From Undaria pinnatifida (taxonomy: Eukaryota > Sar > Phaeophyceae > Laminariales > Alariaceae), in NCBI GenBank assembly GCA_012845835.1, contig JABAKD010000022.1, forward strand, positions 6,189,042-6,253,041: DNA of 64,000 bases, written 5' to 3'. Below, one piece after another: positions 13,074 to 25,872 of the stretch. Each line of letters opens with the position of its first letter. Position 1 is the first letter of the stretch. The notes below the pieces were generated by a model that had not been told where the DNA came from, ran no database searches, and was given only the letters and a program-made list of their open reading frames with translations. The translations under genes were made by a program, and so were the position numbers.

Positions 13074-13799
13074 TGACGGGAAGGTCGCATTAAGAGGCGA
13101 CAGACAATTGCGTTGTTAATAGTGGACAACGACGGTGTAGTCCTTCTGCTCCAGTAGCTGATAAGGTACACGAGGCGAGGGGACGCGAGGAAGCGGGATG
13201 CAGTCCGTAACTGCTTCGGAGGAGGTGGACCTCGAACGGACATCGTCGGCGTGTCGCTACGCGGCAGGTATTAGAATACAGCACGCACCATCCTGACAGA
13301 CCCACGCTGAGCAGGCAAGGAAGAAACGTTGGTGGCCAACTTCCAAGATCACACCGCCGTTTTTACGACCGCGATGGCGGTTGTGCTGGCGAGCGAAACC
13401 GAGGTAGAGGCCGGAACTGCTCCTCAGAGTCGTCAGGAAGTTCGCCTTTCATATGCTCTTGGACGTCATCAGCATCCATCCGCATCACCCGGCCGGGGGC
13501 CGGAAAAGACGGCCGATGATTCGCGCACCTTCGGTCTATGTTCAACACTAGAATCAGGCGAGAAGCGTCTGCCCCGGACGTTTCAACCTTCTGGCGGAGA
13601 ATCTTCGATCAGCCTGACGCGTTCCGGCCGGGGTGCTGGGAACTCTTCTGGTCGTCGAGCTCCGACAGCGTTGGGGGAGAAGTGTCGGTCGGCTTACGTG
13701 GGCATCATACGGAAGATGTTTAACACCGCAGGACCTATGCCATAATGGCGGCCGCGGTTGAAGAAGGATAATCGAGAGGTGATGCAGCGTGGGGTCGCG
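13074..13799. other. Possible 5' part of the LINE relic
   Basis: The frame 13,329-13,745 (138 aa) shows no endonuclease motif. Its position just before the reverse transcriptase suggests decayed LINE sequence. Confidence 0.35.
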
Positions 13800-15320
13800 G
13801 CACCCGGAGGAGTGGAGCTAGTAGGACTGGGGGTACGTACGCTGCCGGCAAAGTACTCCTCAGAGTCATCGCGGGTCGCCTGAGTGACTATTGAGAACGC
13901 GAGAACATTCTGCCGGAGGAACAGTATGGGTTCAGACCCCAACGCTCGACGGTTGACATGATGTTCGTAGTACGACGACTGCAGGAACTGGCGCGGAAGA
14001 AGGAGACCCCCTTGTCCTTGTGCTTTATCGACCTCACCTAAGCATATGACTCCGTCGACCGAACCCTTCTGTGGGGTGTGCGTGCTCGTTTTGGCTTGCC
14101 ACCGAGAATGCTCGCCGTCATCCGCGAATTCCACGACGACATGCAAGCATGCGTGCGGTTGGATGATGGAGAGTGTTCGGATAAGTTCGACGTGGGGCAA
14201 GGTCTCAGGCAAGGATGTGTGCTCGCGCCACTTCTGTTCAACATGTTTTCTCGGCGGTACTACGTGTCGCCAAGAAACGCTTCCTCGCTGATGCAGCAAT
14301 CAAGGACAACATGGTGCAGCTCCAACGAAAGGAGAAAGACGAGAAAAAGGGAATTTCACGCACAGGCAAAGTCAACGGGCGGAGGGGGAAGGAGAGGGAC
14401 GAGGTGCAGAGATTGTGGGGTATACTGTACGCGGACGATGCTGGCATCGTATCGAGATCATCAGAAGGGCTGGAGAGGATGATGACGGTGATCGTGACTG
14501 CGTGCTCGTCGTTCGGGCTAACGGTCTCCGAGGCGAAAACGGAGATAATGTGCCTGCAAACCAAAGACGGGGGGACGGTGTCCTTCACAATCAATGCAGC
14601 CGGCCAGGTATACAAACAAACAATCGAGTTTGTGTACTTGGGTGGGGCTATCACCGCAGACATAGACCTTAGCATTGAAATTTCGCGGCGTCTTCAGAGG
14701 GCCTGGGCGTGCTTCCAGCTGTACAAGATGAAAATATATGATGGCCCGGGTGTGCGCTTACGGTTAAAGGTGCGGTTGCTAAAAGATGAGGTGGTCCAGA
14801 CACTGCCTTACGGTTGCACGACGTGGAGCCCGAACAAGCCTGACTATGACAGGCTACGACGGGTTCACCACGCCATGCTCCTCCGATGTGTCGGATGGCG
14901 GAAACGGAAGCGCGACGACCACACCCTATCGTACGCCGACGCGCTTGCCAAGACAGCTTCCGAGAGCATAAAGGCGATAGTGCGGAAACGGAGGATATTG
15001 TTTGTGGGATTCGTAGCACGTATGGGGGAGGAGCGTCTGCCACAGAGGGTAATGTTCGAGGAGCTTGTTGGGGGTGAGGGCTACTCAAGGGGGCAAGAGA
15101 AGAACTGGATGGCTCATCTGATGGTGGATATGTCTGCCTTTTGGAATGAAATTCGAAGGGTGGCGAAAGGCTGCTCAAAAGCCGACAGATGGTTTCGACG
15201 AGTTGAAGAGGAAGCCGAGTTGCTCATGAAGAATTGGCATGAAACGGAGAGACCCAAAGCTTCAGAGCGACGCGCAAAGGCTGCGGCAGTGCCATCCACC
15301 GTCGGCATCTCTAAGCGGCC
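13800..15320 (+). pseudogene. LINE-type reverse transcriptase, broken by stops and a frameshift
   Basis: Remnant of a non-LTR retrotransposon polymerase. In order: [30 protein letters not shown] (13,914-13,958), LCFIDLT with AYDSVDR (block A, 14,018-14,061), [17 protein letters not shown] (block B, about 14,193-14,243), and LYADDAGIV with catalytic YADD at 14,428-14,439. The C-terminal part contains FVYLGGAIT, TWSPNKPDYDRLRR and CVGWRKRKRDDHTLSY, typical of RTE/L1-like C-terminal tails. Two in-frame stops (after LSDY and after FIDLT) and a frameshift near 14,240-14,250 show that it is dead, although the 3' frame (14,215-15,507) is still open. No endonuclease domain was recognised upstream. 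Confidence 0.88.
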
Positions 15321-15422
15321 GGGGGGAGGCAGGAGGGGGGGAGGGGGGGAGTGGGGGAGGGGGGAGGGGGGAAGGGGGGGGAGGGGGGGAGGGGGGGAAG
15401 GGGCGGGGGGCGGGGGGGGGCG
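15318..15422. repeat. G-rich low-complexity tract
   Basis: Interrupted G-runs of the form GGGGGGA inside the 3' frame of the LINE relic. Confidence 0.9.
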
Positions 15423-15627
15423 TTATGCCCAAGAGACGGAAGTCTGGGTCTGGCCATCATGTCTTGAAAATTATGGGCCTTCCAATGGCTGTCACAAGAT
15501 AGCGTAGGACCGCCCCGACTTCTTCGCCATGCTGCGTTCTCTCCCCAGTGCCATTGATGATGCACTTGATACCCTCTAGGAGCCCAATGCCGTCTTTAAT
15601 CAGTTCCTAAGGGTCTGCTAGCATGAC

Positions 15628-15805
15628 ATTTTTTTTCTCTTTTCCTTTCCTTGCTTCCTCTTTTTGTCTTGTCTTTTCTTGCTTTTCTTGACTTTTCTTT
15701 TCTTTCCTTTCCTTTCCTTTTTCATTTTTTTCGCTTCCTTGTCTTTTCTTTTCTTTCCTTTATATTCTCTTCCTTTTTTTTTCTTTGTTTCTTTTTTCCA
15801 ATCGA
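15628..15805. repeat. Pyrimidine-rich (CTTTT)n-like tract
   Basis: T-rich with C every four to five bases; purine-rich on the minus strand. Confidence 0.85.
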
Positions 15806-17745
15806 TTTGCATCTATCCCGCGTATGCGTAGGCAAGCGGTATAGTCGGCTTTTCCAGGCGCAAGTAGTGAGACGTATGCACCAGTATGGACCTGGTACAT
15901 TGTAGGTTGACTCTCGATTTCACTTTTTTTTTAATATCTTTCTGGTGGAGGCATGAATTGCGTCAGCTGTGATATACGATTCGTATGCGTGTACCACCTT
16001 GGGTTGTTTGTGTTTTTCCCTAGGGTATTCCTCAGCTCCAGAGTGACAGGAGCGTGTCCTGTGACCACGGACTTGATTATGCGAGTTAATGTGAGAACAA
16101 CAACAACAACAACAACACTGCCCGAGACGAGAAAGTGGCTCCCTATCAGTAACGCCGAAAAGAAAGCAACAAGACACGGCGATTTTTGCGGAGGCAGTCG
16201 ACTGTGGGCTAGCGCTTTACGCCGTCATTGGCCGAGCGTTACAGCACCAGACCAGCGACTTTGTTGTCGGGGCGACTCTAGGGAGACCAAGGTAATAGCT
16301 TGCTCCGCCGGGGTCCAGCAGGGGGGAGGGGTTATGTAGCCGACAATGGTGTAGTCCGTCCGGTAAAAATTTCCCACCATTTCCTATAAACGACTCCCGA
16401 ATTATTCCGAGCGACTGACGCACCCCCTAGTAATGTAACTTATATCGTAAGAAAAAACTCTGTTTCAGGCGGATCGTTTGATCGGAGCAGTTTTGTTTAG
16501 TTTTTTTTTGTTGGGTTGGCGAGAAAATCGCGAATTCCGTCGAGATTTTTGGCAGATTTTGTACAGTTTTATTTGATGGAGTGTGAGGTCGATTTTTTTT
16601 TTTTTTTTCAGACCCGTTATGAGCGTATTAGGTCCAGGAGCTCACGGCAACCCAACTCAACTTTTTTTTCTGCTGATGTACAACGGAGAAAAGGGCAAAA
16701 AAACTCATTTCCGGCGGCCTCAGTGTACAAGTTTTTGGGGAGAAACGCACCGATACGAGAGATTTCGAAAAAGTCGACGGATTCGGGCGAATTGGACCTG
16801 CAGCTAGGGACGTTCTTTTTTTTTCTCGAAAAAAAAAATTGACGTTGAAATGGCCCGTCAAAGTTTGGTATGCTCACACACCACACACAACCACACCACA
16901 CACCTACAGCACACCACACAGCAGTCCCATAGACCCCACCGAGGGTCCACCCAAGCCCATACATGGCTGGGCGTGGGCATCCTACAGAAAGGAAGCTTAG
17001 CAGCTTCCAAACAAGAACAGCTGGCCGGTTCGGCGGGAAAAAAGCGGACCCTCCACCGCCACTCGCTGCGGACACTCCACCACAACATGACGACGACACA
17101 TGTTACGAAGGAGACGAAGAGGACTACAGCAGCAGCAGCCGGCACACCAGCGACAGTGATCATGGCAGATGCAGCTCGGGCAGCTCGGGCCGCGTCCAGT
17201 ACGACGGCAAGAGCAAACGGCAGTAGCACCAGCCGTCGCGATATTGTGTTTAGGTGATAGAATATATTTTCGTCATTTAAAATTTTACATTTGATAACGA
17301 GACTAGAGCGGGGCGGGGGTGTCGGAGGTGACTACCTAGTATACAAGTAGGAGACAATGTTGGTCTTCGTGGCGTTGTCGAGCTGGTTTTTGGGCGAGGG
17401 TGCTGATATGGAGAGGAACACGGAACTTGGATATTCGATGCAAGTGACAGGTTGCATTTGTATAGGTTATACCTATACAGCCGCTGCGCATCCAAGGGTT
17501 GCGGGGCAATATGCGGGGTAATATGTTTCGTTTCGGGCCAATAAGTGTCGGTTCGGGGTAATTTCGGGGTAATTTTCACCCATAAACGGCCATTTTTACC
17601 TATTTGTTTTTTTTTTCACACCGGATTTCGATGCCTCTCGACCGTGCGGTACTTCTCAACCTATTCTCGCGTTCCAACTCTCGAAAACAAGCGAGAAAAA
17701 GTGGGGGTCACGTAGTGGGAAAATTTAACCGGACAGACCATACGT
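15806..17745. other. No recognisable gene
   Basis: Contains short (AAC)n at about 16,098, an ACCACAC-rich patch at 16,878-16,923 and four CGGGGTAAT-type motifs at 17,494-17,572. A minus frame at 16,858-17,229 has a strongly hydrophobic run (VAGVPAAAAVVLFVSFVTC) that could be a membrane segment. The opposite plus frame is acidic and Ser-rich, and neither has support. Confidence 0.4.
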
Positions 17746-17822
17746 CTGGAGTTGGGGCCAGAGTTGAAGGGATCCAGATACACTAGAGTTGGGGCCAGAG
17801 TTGAAGGGGTCCAGATACACTA
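17746..17822. repeat. Tandem duplication, 2 x ~38 bp
   Basis: The unit beginning AGTTGGGGCCAGAGTTGAAG and ending CCAGATACACTAG occurs twice head to tail, one base different. It abuts the 5' end of the YMDD reverse transcriptase relic. Confidence 0.9.
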
Positions 17823-17825
17823 GTA

Positions 17826-19520
17826 CGACAAAAATGTATGTGGAAACCTTCGGTTACATGGACGACGTATATCTCGATGTAGTGGGGGTCGCGGGCAACA
17901 CAATTAGCGCCACCAGCTTACTCCGGCGGGAGCTTTGAACGCTTTTACTCTCCAGCTGATGGACAAGCGCGGCGTGGTCACAGGCTTCGATCGGCTGATA
18001 TTGCTACCTTATCCCCGCCCCCGTCCTCGCCTTTCTACGGGGGTAGATGAGAAGGGTGGGGCTTCCGCCAACGGTAGCAAGGAAAATGTCCACTTCTACC
18101 GGAGGAAAGGGTCAAAACCTTACCGGGGGTTCTGGCAAACCTTGCCGACCTCTTGGGCGACCCAGTGAGGGCGGGGCTCTCTGAATCGACCATCACCACC
18201 CAACTCGTACGGGGCACTGCGAGAGATTTGGCACGTCACGAAGGCACCGATAGCAGAGGTATCCTCCTAGGATATTGGTTGTGAGATGGGGTCTCGGCAC
18301 GGAGGGGGACATGGCGCCAAGGCGCTCAGAGGCCGACATGCTGGCGGCCTACAACGCGATCACCACTGGCTACGGGAACCCCATCAGTAGTTAGGTGAGG
18401 TGGTGTACCGAGAATGTGGCGCTGCGCATACGGCTTCTCTGGACCAGATGCCGAAGATGGCAGGCCCGCCGAGATTGGACCACCCGCTGGAGGGGAGGGA
18501 TACCAGAGCTTTCGTCAAGGTTCGGCACAGGACCCTCCAACAGGCAGGAGTCACCGAGCGCCATAGAGCACGGCCAGGGGTCTCGCTCCGTGCATGCCCA
18601 CAACAGACTTAGGGGGCATCGGAGGGCGCTCCACGAGGATTGAATAATACGTGGGAGAGGCGCCCCTGCTGAGATACAACCGACGCTGACACTCGACGCG
18701 CACACCTCCATCTCCGAGCGGGAGCGTGCAGCTGAACCAGTAACAGTCGCTTCTCCACACGATGTCCGGCCCGCTAACCAACTTGATATCCCTCGTCGAG
18801 TGGAGAACAGGCAGTCTGTCATAGCGGGCCGGAACCTGAGAACGGATGGCATTTGTCCCAGGAAAGATATTCGAGACACGCCAAGCCTGAAGTATCACTA
18901 CTAAATGTAACTCACGACGCCCGCTACGGTGGTAGCGGGTAGGCAGGGGTAAGCACTTTATTACGTATAAAGCGACCAGTAGTGGTATCTCAACACGACG
19001 GCATTAAAATGTGGTTGTTCGCTTGGGGATCCCCGTCAACCGAAACCTAAATAAGTCAATCGTGCGAGCCATCCCGGTCACAGCACGCGCATGCCATATG
19101 CACACCCTCAGGCGCACACACGCGTGCGAAGAGACAGCGCCGACCGCGATAGAGATCAGCTGTCTCCACCTCCAAGGTGCGCAAGCGCCAACCCCTACGT
19201 CGAGCCACAAACTTACCACCTTCGCGCTTTCGCGTTGGAAAGCTTTGGGCGACTCGGAGTCGAGGTTAGCGACTTCATCGACAGGAGGTTTCCCGCGAGT
19301 ATCGCAGGGGGCAAGAATACCACGATCCACGGTGAAGAAAAGCCTGCCCCGAATCGTCTCGGTGACCGCACGGAGGGTGTCTCGCTTGTGCATCCAGCTC
19401 AGGGATCACCAGGAAGGAGCCAGCGGGGTGAAAAGAGGGGGGATCTCAGGGCGGGAGGTGACAGATATCCACAACCATGGCGTGGAGATAAGAGCCTGGA
19501 CGCGGTCCAGGTTTTAAGAG
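17826..19520 (+). pseudogene. Reverse transcriptase relic with YMDD motif
   Basis: The plus frame MYVETFGYMDDVYLDVVG (catalytic YMDD at 17,855-17,866) continues GVAGNTISATSLLRREL and then stops. In another frame, from 18,120, LPGVLANLADLLGDPVRAGL follows, with a Leu-rich helical pattern I associate with the post-palm region of retroelement polymerases in protists. Near 19,210-19,270, LRAFALESFGRLGVEVSDF resembles their C-terminal F-x-x-x-x-x-G-x-x-G-x-x-x-x-x-F signature. The pieces lie in the right order and strand but in different frames with stops between. The class (non-LTR or other) is uncertain. Confidence 0.55.
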
Positions 19521-19599
19521 TAGACGCAGATACGTGCATAACGAGATAGAACGTTAGAGCAGAAGCAAGAGGGCAGCAGGTGCGGGGTAGACCGATGTA

Positions 19600-19888
19600 A
19601 AGATAGAGGTATACCTTTTTTGGGGCCATTTTTTTTTCTGAACGACGGGGCTCCTTAACCTGGGCAAAATAGTCGTAGAGAACCAGGACATTTTTTTCTT
19701 TTGCGGGATTTTATCGTTGCGTATCCTAGACCATCAAGGATGGTTTCATCCGGTATGTAGCAGCTTTATTTTTTTCTCCAAAAAAAAAAAAATCGGTTTT
19801 TGGGAGATACCTTAAGCTCCCCCCAAAAGTTGAGGATCATCAGAAAAAAAAAAAAAGTGGCGTTCCTCTATCGTAAGGCGCGCGTCGT
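19600..19888 (-). mobile_element. Family A MITE-like element
   Basis: Starts GATAGAGGTATACCTTTTTT, contains GACGGGGCTCCTTAACC, then CTTAAGCTC and CCTCTATCGTAAGGCGCGCGTC. Reverse orientation relative to the 4-kb copies. Confidence 0.85.
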
Positions 19889-21340
19889 CGGAACCGCCTA
19901 CGGAAGGGAGCTGGACTACGTATCTACGGAAGAATCGATTCTCCAGGCGTAGTTCTCAATGGCAATGGCACAGCTCAGTGGTACTGGTGGATATCAATAG
20001 CCTCAACCGATGCTTCGCCGTAACTGAAAACAAGCTTTTATATTTGTATACTTCTTCCCCCGCGCTCTCCGAAGCCAGAGAGATGCGGGTGAGCGAATAT
20101 CAATCACATTTCGGCTTTAGCGGGCCGTACACGCCGCGTATGCTTGCGCCGTGATTGGATGTTTTTTTACATCATTTTGCCCCTGGGAGATAAAAAACAA
20201 GTACACATCATTAAAAGCAGAAACTTAATCAACGGAATGTACGCACCGGAATGTATATACGGTGCGTACCACTCCATACTGATGATGTCGCAGGTACACA
20301 GGGTACCCATCGACCATGCTGTCGCACGAGATAATCCGCACCGAGATCGGTAAAAGGAATGAATAACTACCAGGTAGTGCAGTAGTTGGAAGACAAAAAT
20401 AGAACGGGCAGAAAGAGCCGATGAGTGGGTGAGCTTCACAAGGCAAACTGGATGCAACAATATCTGGAACTGGGCTCTATATCAAAACTGCATGCGGCAG
20501 ATTCCGCTGAAAAACGCAATGTAGCACCTACCCAAGCAAGACACGACTTTTGGAAAGCTCCGGCTAAAAAAAAAAAAGAAAAGACGACGAAAAAAACGAC
20601 GCAGCGCTCGTGCGTCTGCCGAACTACCCAGCAAGACCACGACGGCGTCTTCATACAAGAGCTGCGTACTACGTGCTACCTCGACTTGACTCTCCGTAGG
20701 CCATGCCCGACTGAAACAACCCCGGGAGTAAGGGATACAACTGCTCAATGCAGTTTTTGTCGGCGACGAAGGTGACCACGACCACGACAAAAAATTTCTA
20801 CCTTAAAGTGCTTCGCAGGCTCTTGTCAAGAGTAAGAAGGCGCCGCAAGGTTCTTTTTTTTTTGGGGGGGGGGGGGGGAGGGGGGGGAGGTCACTAAAAT
20901 ATGCGCTGGCATACCTCATTGAGGCCGTAAGTGACCGCCAAATCAGCGCGCTAAGCGAGCAAGTTGCGTCGTACTCTTCCAACACGCGACGAAACACATC
21001 CGGAGGGATTTGTCGCTTTCCTCCGTTCTAGTCTGGGCTAAAAATTCAAAGTGGATCCTTCCATGATCGTACTCGCTGTCTCGGGATGCTCCGTTCTGCT
21101 GAGATCGAGGCGGCACCCTGTTGACCACCCCGTCGTAGACATGGAGGTAAAGGCGAAATTCGAATACCGCATCGCTCCCCAATTCCGAGACATAAACGCC
21201 TACATATACACGCACGGCGGGGGACAGTCATCCCGGCCCAACACAACAAGACGTTCATTTTCATCCACAACACGGCTAGCAAAAGACAGCACAGAAAAAC
21301 GCGCGCGTACCGAAAACACACAAGACGAAAGGCGCATGGC
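19889..21340. other. No recognisable gene
   Basis: Includes an inverted repeat at 20,239-20,269 and a G-run at 20,864-20,890. A plus frame at 21,051-21,401 ends in Lys-rich low complexity and has no family match. Confidence 0.45.
20239..20269. repeat. Perfect 10-bp inverted repeat, 11-bp loop
   Basis: GTACGCACCG and CGGTGCGTAC flank GAATGTATATA. No uridine tract follows. Confidence 0.9.
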
Positions 21341-21399
21341 GTGCGAGCAAAAAGACAAAAAATATGACAAGCAGGAATTCAAAAAGACAAAAAGACAAT

Positions 21400-21560
21400 A
21401 ACATAGAGAGAAACAAACACAAGAGAGATAGAAGAAACATAGAGAAAGAAAAAAAGAGAGGAGAAAAAAAATTAAAGAGAAAAGAGAAAATAAGAAGCTG
21501 AAAAAAAAAAAAAAAGGAAAAAGACAAAACACACACGCACGTGCGCACACAAACACGCAC
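21400..21560. repeat. Purine-rich (AGAGA/ACA) tract
   Basis: Long A/G-biased stretch grading into CACACACG near 21,530. Confidence 0.85.
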
Positions 21561-21892
21561 ACGCGAACACACAACAACAGCTGCACAATATCACGAAGAA
21601 CGCGTCAAGTAACAGCCGCACCCAACAAATTGAAACGGAAGGAACCACATCCTTGCCCCCCGGTGCCTAAACCATGACCCAAGGGCGCACCACTTACACA
21701 CATCACATCATCGGGCGCCGAACCTTACCTTAAGGGTAACACGGAAAAAACGTGACAAATCCCCGGCACGCACGCAGAATGTCATTTATTTACCCGACTA
21801 AATCTCTTTAGACGTGTATTGTTTTGTATCGAGGCGGCATCGTTGCGCGTCGCCAACAAAGAACGAAAAAAAAAATGGAAAGAAAAAAAAAG

Positions 21893-22008
21893 CAAGCAGA
21901 AGCAAGCAAGCACAAGCAAGCAAGCACAAGCAAGCACAAGCAAGCAAGCACAAGCAAGCAAGCACAAGCAAGCAAGCACAAGCAAGCAAGCACAAGCGAG
22001 CAAGCAAG
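21893..22008. repeat. CAAG-based array (CAAGCAAGCA units)
   Basis: Units of 10 and 14 bp made of CAAG and CACAAG alternate. The open frames on both strands are artefacts. Confidence 0.93.
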
Positions 22009-22092
22009 CGCGAAAACCAGAAACACGGAAAAAAGTAGCAAGAGATTAAAGAAAAAAAAAAGAGCAAGAATAAGAAGGAGAAAGAAAAAAAG

Positions 22093-22200
22093 GAGAAACA
22101 CAAGAGGAGGAGAAACACAAGGAGGAGAAACACAAGGAGGAGAAACACAAGGAGGAGAAACACAAGGAGGAGAAACACAAGGAGGAGAAACAGAAGAAGA
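22093..22200. repeat. 15-bp tandem repeat GAAACACAAGGAGGA, about 7 copies
   Basis: Near-identical head-to-tail copies; because 15 is a multiple of three it reads as a regular peptide on both strands. Confidence 0.93.
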
Positions 22201-22521
22201 GAAACAAAAGAAGAAAAAGAAAGGAAAGGCTGAATGGTTGGTGTGCCGCTTGTTTTTGCTACACTGGCCTATCGCGGCAGCACGCGTCCCCTACCCCCCT
22301 CCCCCCCCCCCCCCCCTCCCCCTTCCCCTTTGCCTCCTCACAGGTTCCTTAGCGTCGGAGCACGCTCTTCGCCGAAATAAGGGATATAATGGGGCGGAAA
22401 TTGTCGCCCCTCGACAAGCACATCAACACTGATAAGGTTGGGTTTTTTTTTTCTGGTGCCCCCCGTCGCCTGGCGTGGTGACGCCTGCTTGCTTTCCGCG
22501 GCGACTACGCTAGGGGTGCGT
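22201..22521. other. No gene; C-rich run
   Basis: Contains a C-run near 22,295-22,321 between unremarkable sequence. Confidence 0.5.
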
Positions 22522-22645
22522 CATCGCCATCGCCATCGCCATCGCCATCGCCATCGCCATCGCCATCGCCATCGCCATCGCTACAGGCCTGAAAGCGCCA
22601 TCGCCATCGCCATCGCCATCGCCATCGCCATCGCCATCGCCACGG
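22522..22645. repeat. (CATCGC)n hexamer array in two blocks
   Basis: About ten and eight units, separated by CTACAGGCCTGAAAG. Confidence 0.95.
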
Positions 22646-23609
22646 CAGAGCACCCCCACACCCGGGGCAGGGTAGAACTCGCCGACGAAGTCGACTCCAC
22701 CTCCTGCTGAAATAAAAAAAAATAAAGAAGGAGAAAAAAACAAGCAAAAAACAAAAAAAGAAGCAGAGACACGCGGATAAACTTCCTGTTTTAGCAGCTG
22801 GTTTTGGGTTGGTTGAAGGACAGGCGCCATGAACAAAAGGGGCTGGACAGCAGTATCAACAGTGCGATGGAATAGACACAAACGCGCGCTGCGTTAGATT
22901 GATGGCATCAGTTTTTGGCGGGAACCGTTTTCTGAATTTTCGCGAGGCTTCTTGACCCAAAATCGTCGAGATTTTCCTTCTTTTTTCTTGCTTCAATAGT
23001 TTTCGTGGAATACGTAGGCCATTGGGGGGGGAGGGGGGTCGTCGCCGTCGTCGGGAAACACTTTTAATTTTACTCTAAAAATCTAAAAAAGTAGTTGTTC
23101 AGGAAGAAGGTACAAGGCTTGCGAAGAGATCCTCGAGATAGAGATAGGTGTCTGAAAAACAAAAATGGTGGGCCTGTGCTACGGTAATCATCCGGGTCCC
23201 GGGGTTAACTGAATTCTCCACACTTTTTTTTTTTGTTTGCTCTCTGCCGAAGCTCGTGCTATACATTTCTTGGTACATTCGAGTCTGGAGTAACAAACAC
23301 TACCAGGTATGAATAATCAAGTGTATCTCTACATTTTCGAGGGAAACTTGAGTAAGCAAGGCGGCGGAAGAGAAGTACGCTGAAGCAAAGTGGGGCCGGG
23401 GAGAGAAACCTACGTCCACAGCAGCAAAGGCGACGCCCGCCTTGCTGGAGTAAACCGACGCGACCTGTGGAGGGACCGTCGGAGGCTACTGCAGTACGAG
23501 ATTCCCGCGTGCTGGCTATGAGAAGACACACAAGATGTCTAGGCACACCCTCTGTGGGCCTGTGGACGGCATGCGCCAGCTCTCGTTGTATGGCGGCCGA
23601 TCTGGGAAC
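22646..23609. other. No recognisable gene; partial family A traces
   Basis: ACGCGCGCTGCGTTAGA at about 22,884 and AATCGTCGAGATTT nearby look like a decayed family A left end. The remainder is unassigned. Confidence 0.4.
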
Positions 23610-23971
23610 TGGGGGGGTGTACTCAGTTTGTGTATGGCCGTAGTGTTATGACCTCAGACCTACCATGCCGAGACGGGGCACTTCGAGTTTTCACCAACCA
23701 GGCAGACATTGCTAGCGCCAAGCGCGAAACGCCGTGACGTGTTTGGCGAGTCGCATGAAGGGTGAACTGCATCCTTCCAAAAACCGCGCGTAAGACAGAC
23801 CTCGGGACCTTGTGGCTACTTTCGTGCTTATAGATGACGGCGCCAATGAGTTACTTTGTTTTCTGGTGTGGCCACTCCAGAGACAGCAATGGTATTACTA
23901 TGTAACTGCCTCGTGGGTGCCTTACCATATTCACACTACGTGATGCGATCATTTTCCTTTGAGGGGAGTAG
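23610..23971 (+). repeat. Family D dispersed repeat, long copy
   Basis: Collinear with 11,686-12,066, including TCTGGTGTGGCCACTCCAGA and the final GAGGGGAGTAGG. Confidence 0.9.
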
Positions 23972-24045
23972 GCGGTCTGGCGGGGGGGGGGGGGGGGAGG
24001 GCACGACGGTGCACGTTGCCCTGTCGCGATCTTGTTGCACGTTGC

Positions 24046-24534
<489 letters not shown>

Positions 24535-24857
24535 GCAATCCTTAAATTTGCATCTAGCCTCGTCGTGACCGACACCTACGGTATTGCGCACAACGATCTC
24601 TTGTCTGTCGTCTGTATGAACACATTTCCGCGCGATGAAGGCCTACCCCAGGTACAGGGTTGTCAAATACTCTGACGCGCTTGTGCCCCCGCGGTGCTCA
24701 CCGACACAAAAAAGCGTCGACGGTAACGACCGCGTGCAGCACGAAAGCAAACAACGCAAGGGTCGAGTCGTATTTAACGGCGATTTCGTTTTAATTACTA
24801 GAAGGGTGGCGGGCGGAGGGAGGGAGGGAAGGGGGGGGGGGGGTGGGGGGGGGGGGG
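24535..24857. other. No recognisable gene
   Basis: Unassigned sequence ending in interrupted G-runs. Confidence 0.45.
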
Positions 24858-24930
24858 GGTACTCGTTTGTTGCTTGCCTCAGTAATTTGACCATTGACCA
24901 CGCGTCCCTTTCGAGACGGAGGGGGGGGTG
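24858..24930 (+). repeat. Family E short repeat
   Basis: G-run, then TACTCGTTTGTTGCTTGCCT and TTTGACCATTGACCAC, then CCCTTTCGAGACG. Also at 51.95 kb (plus) and 58.0 kb (minus). Confidence 0.75.
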
Positions 24931-25691
24931 AGGAGTAGGGGGGGGGGGGGGGGGGGGGGGCTACGAGCGGAGCACCAGGTATAGCTCTATTTATCCGACG
25001 CACTTCTCGCCGTCGTTTCTCCTCGACCATAGAAGTGCCCAGTAATGTGGTAGAGTTGCGCTATACCGGTACACCCTGGGGTAGCGCTTTCAGTTCGTCT
25101 CAAACGGCAGTATTTTTTGCGCCAGATAATGAATCCTCAAGCACTAAGCCTCAGAAAGAAGAGACTATAGGGACCACCCCCTTCTGTATCATGCGTCAGG
25201 TTTTGCAAAGACCAGGCCGGCCTTGCTTGGGGGGAAGAGAGTGGGGAGGGGGGGGAGGGGGGGGGGGGGGGGTTACTAGAGGGAAACAGCTAGCCTCCAT
25301 TTGGCCAACAACTTTTATGACCGTGCGCGGAGTTCCTCCCCGCCTTAAAGAAACCCCCAATGACGCCATCTGAACACCATTTCCATTATTTAATTTTCTT
25401 GCATTCCATTCGTTGTTCTACCCTGTGGCTACCGTGGTGCTGTACGTTCGTCGGTCTGCACTGCCATTTCTTTGCCGGAGTCAGTTTTTGTGTCGGAGTC
25501 AGTTTTTCGTGACAGAGCTCCCCAGGCGAGGAGATGAGGGGAACACGTAGGGACGCGCGCACCCGCACCACCGTGTGTGGCATGTGCGTCGGGTTTGCGC
25601 AGATCAGGCAGGCATTGCTTGTAAAGGTGGGAAGGTTGTGGGGGGGGTGGGGGTGGGGGGGGGGGGTACTCGATATTCATGCATGACCGTG
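24931..25691. other. No gene; multiple long G-runs
   Basis: G-runs near 24,940-24,960, 25,245-25,271 and 25,640-25,667. At about 25,585-25,690 a fragment resembling the family D middle (CAGGCAGGCATTGCTTG) is followed by a G-run and TACTCGATATTCATGCATG. Confidence 0.5.
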
Positions 25692-25842
25692 GGGAGCACT
25701 CAGTTTGTGCATATGGCCCCAGTCGTATGACCATAGACCCTCGCATTTATACAATGCCGGAACGGAGCATGTCGGGTTTTTGCCGACCAGGCAGACATTG
25801 CTTGCACCAAGCGCGAAGCGCCGTGAGGTGTTGGGGGAGGGG
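25692..25842 (+). repeat. Family D, truncated copy
   Basis: Starts at GAGCACTCAGTTTGTGCATA and ends at GCCGTGAGGTGTT before a G-run that abuts the monooxygenase exon donor. Confidence 0.85.
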
Positions 25843-25872
25843 GGGGGGGGGGGGGGGGGGGGGGTGACTCAC

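Noticed and set aside
16858-17229. Minus frame with a membrane-like segment as the gene's last exon
   Set aside because: No acceptor in the required phase upstream of the hydrophobic run; low-complexity neighbourhood.
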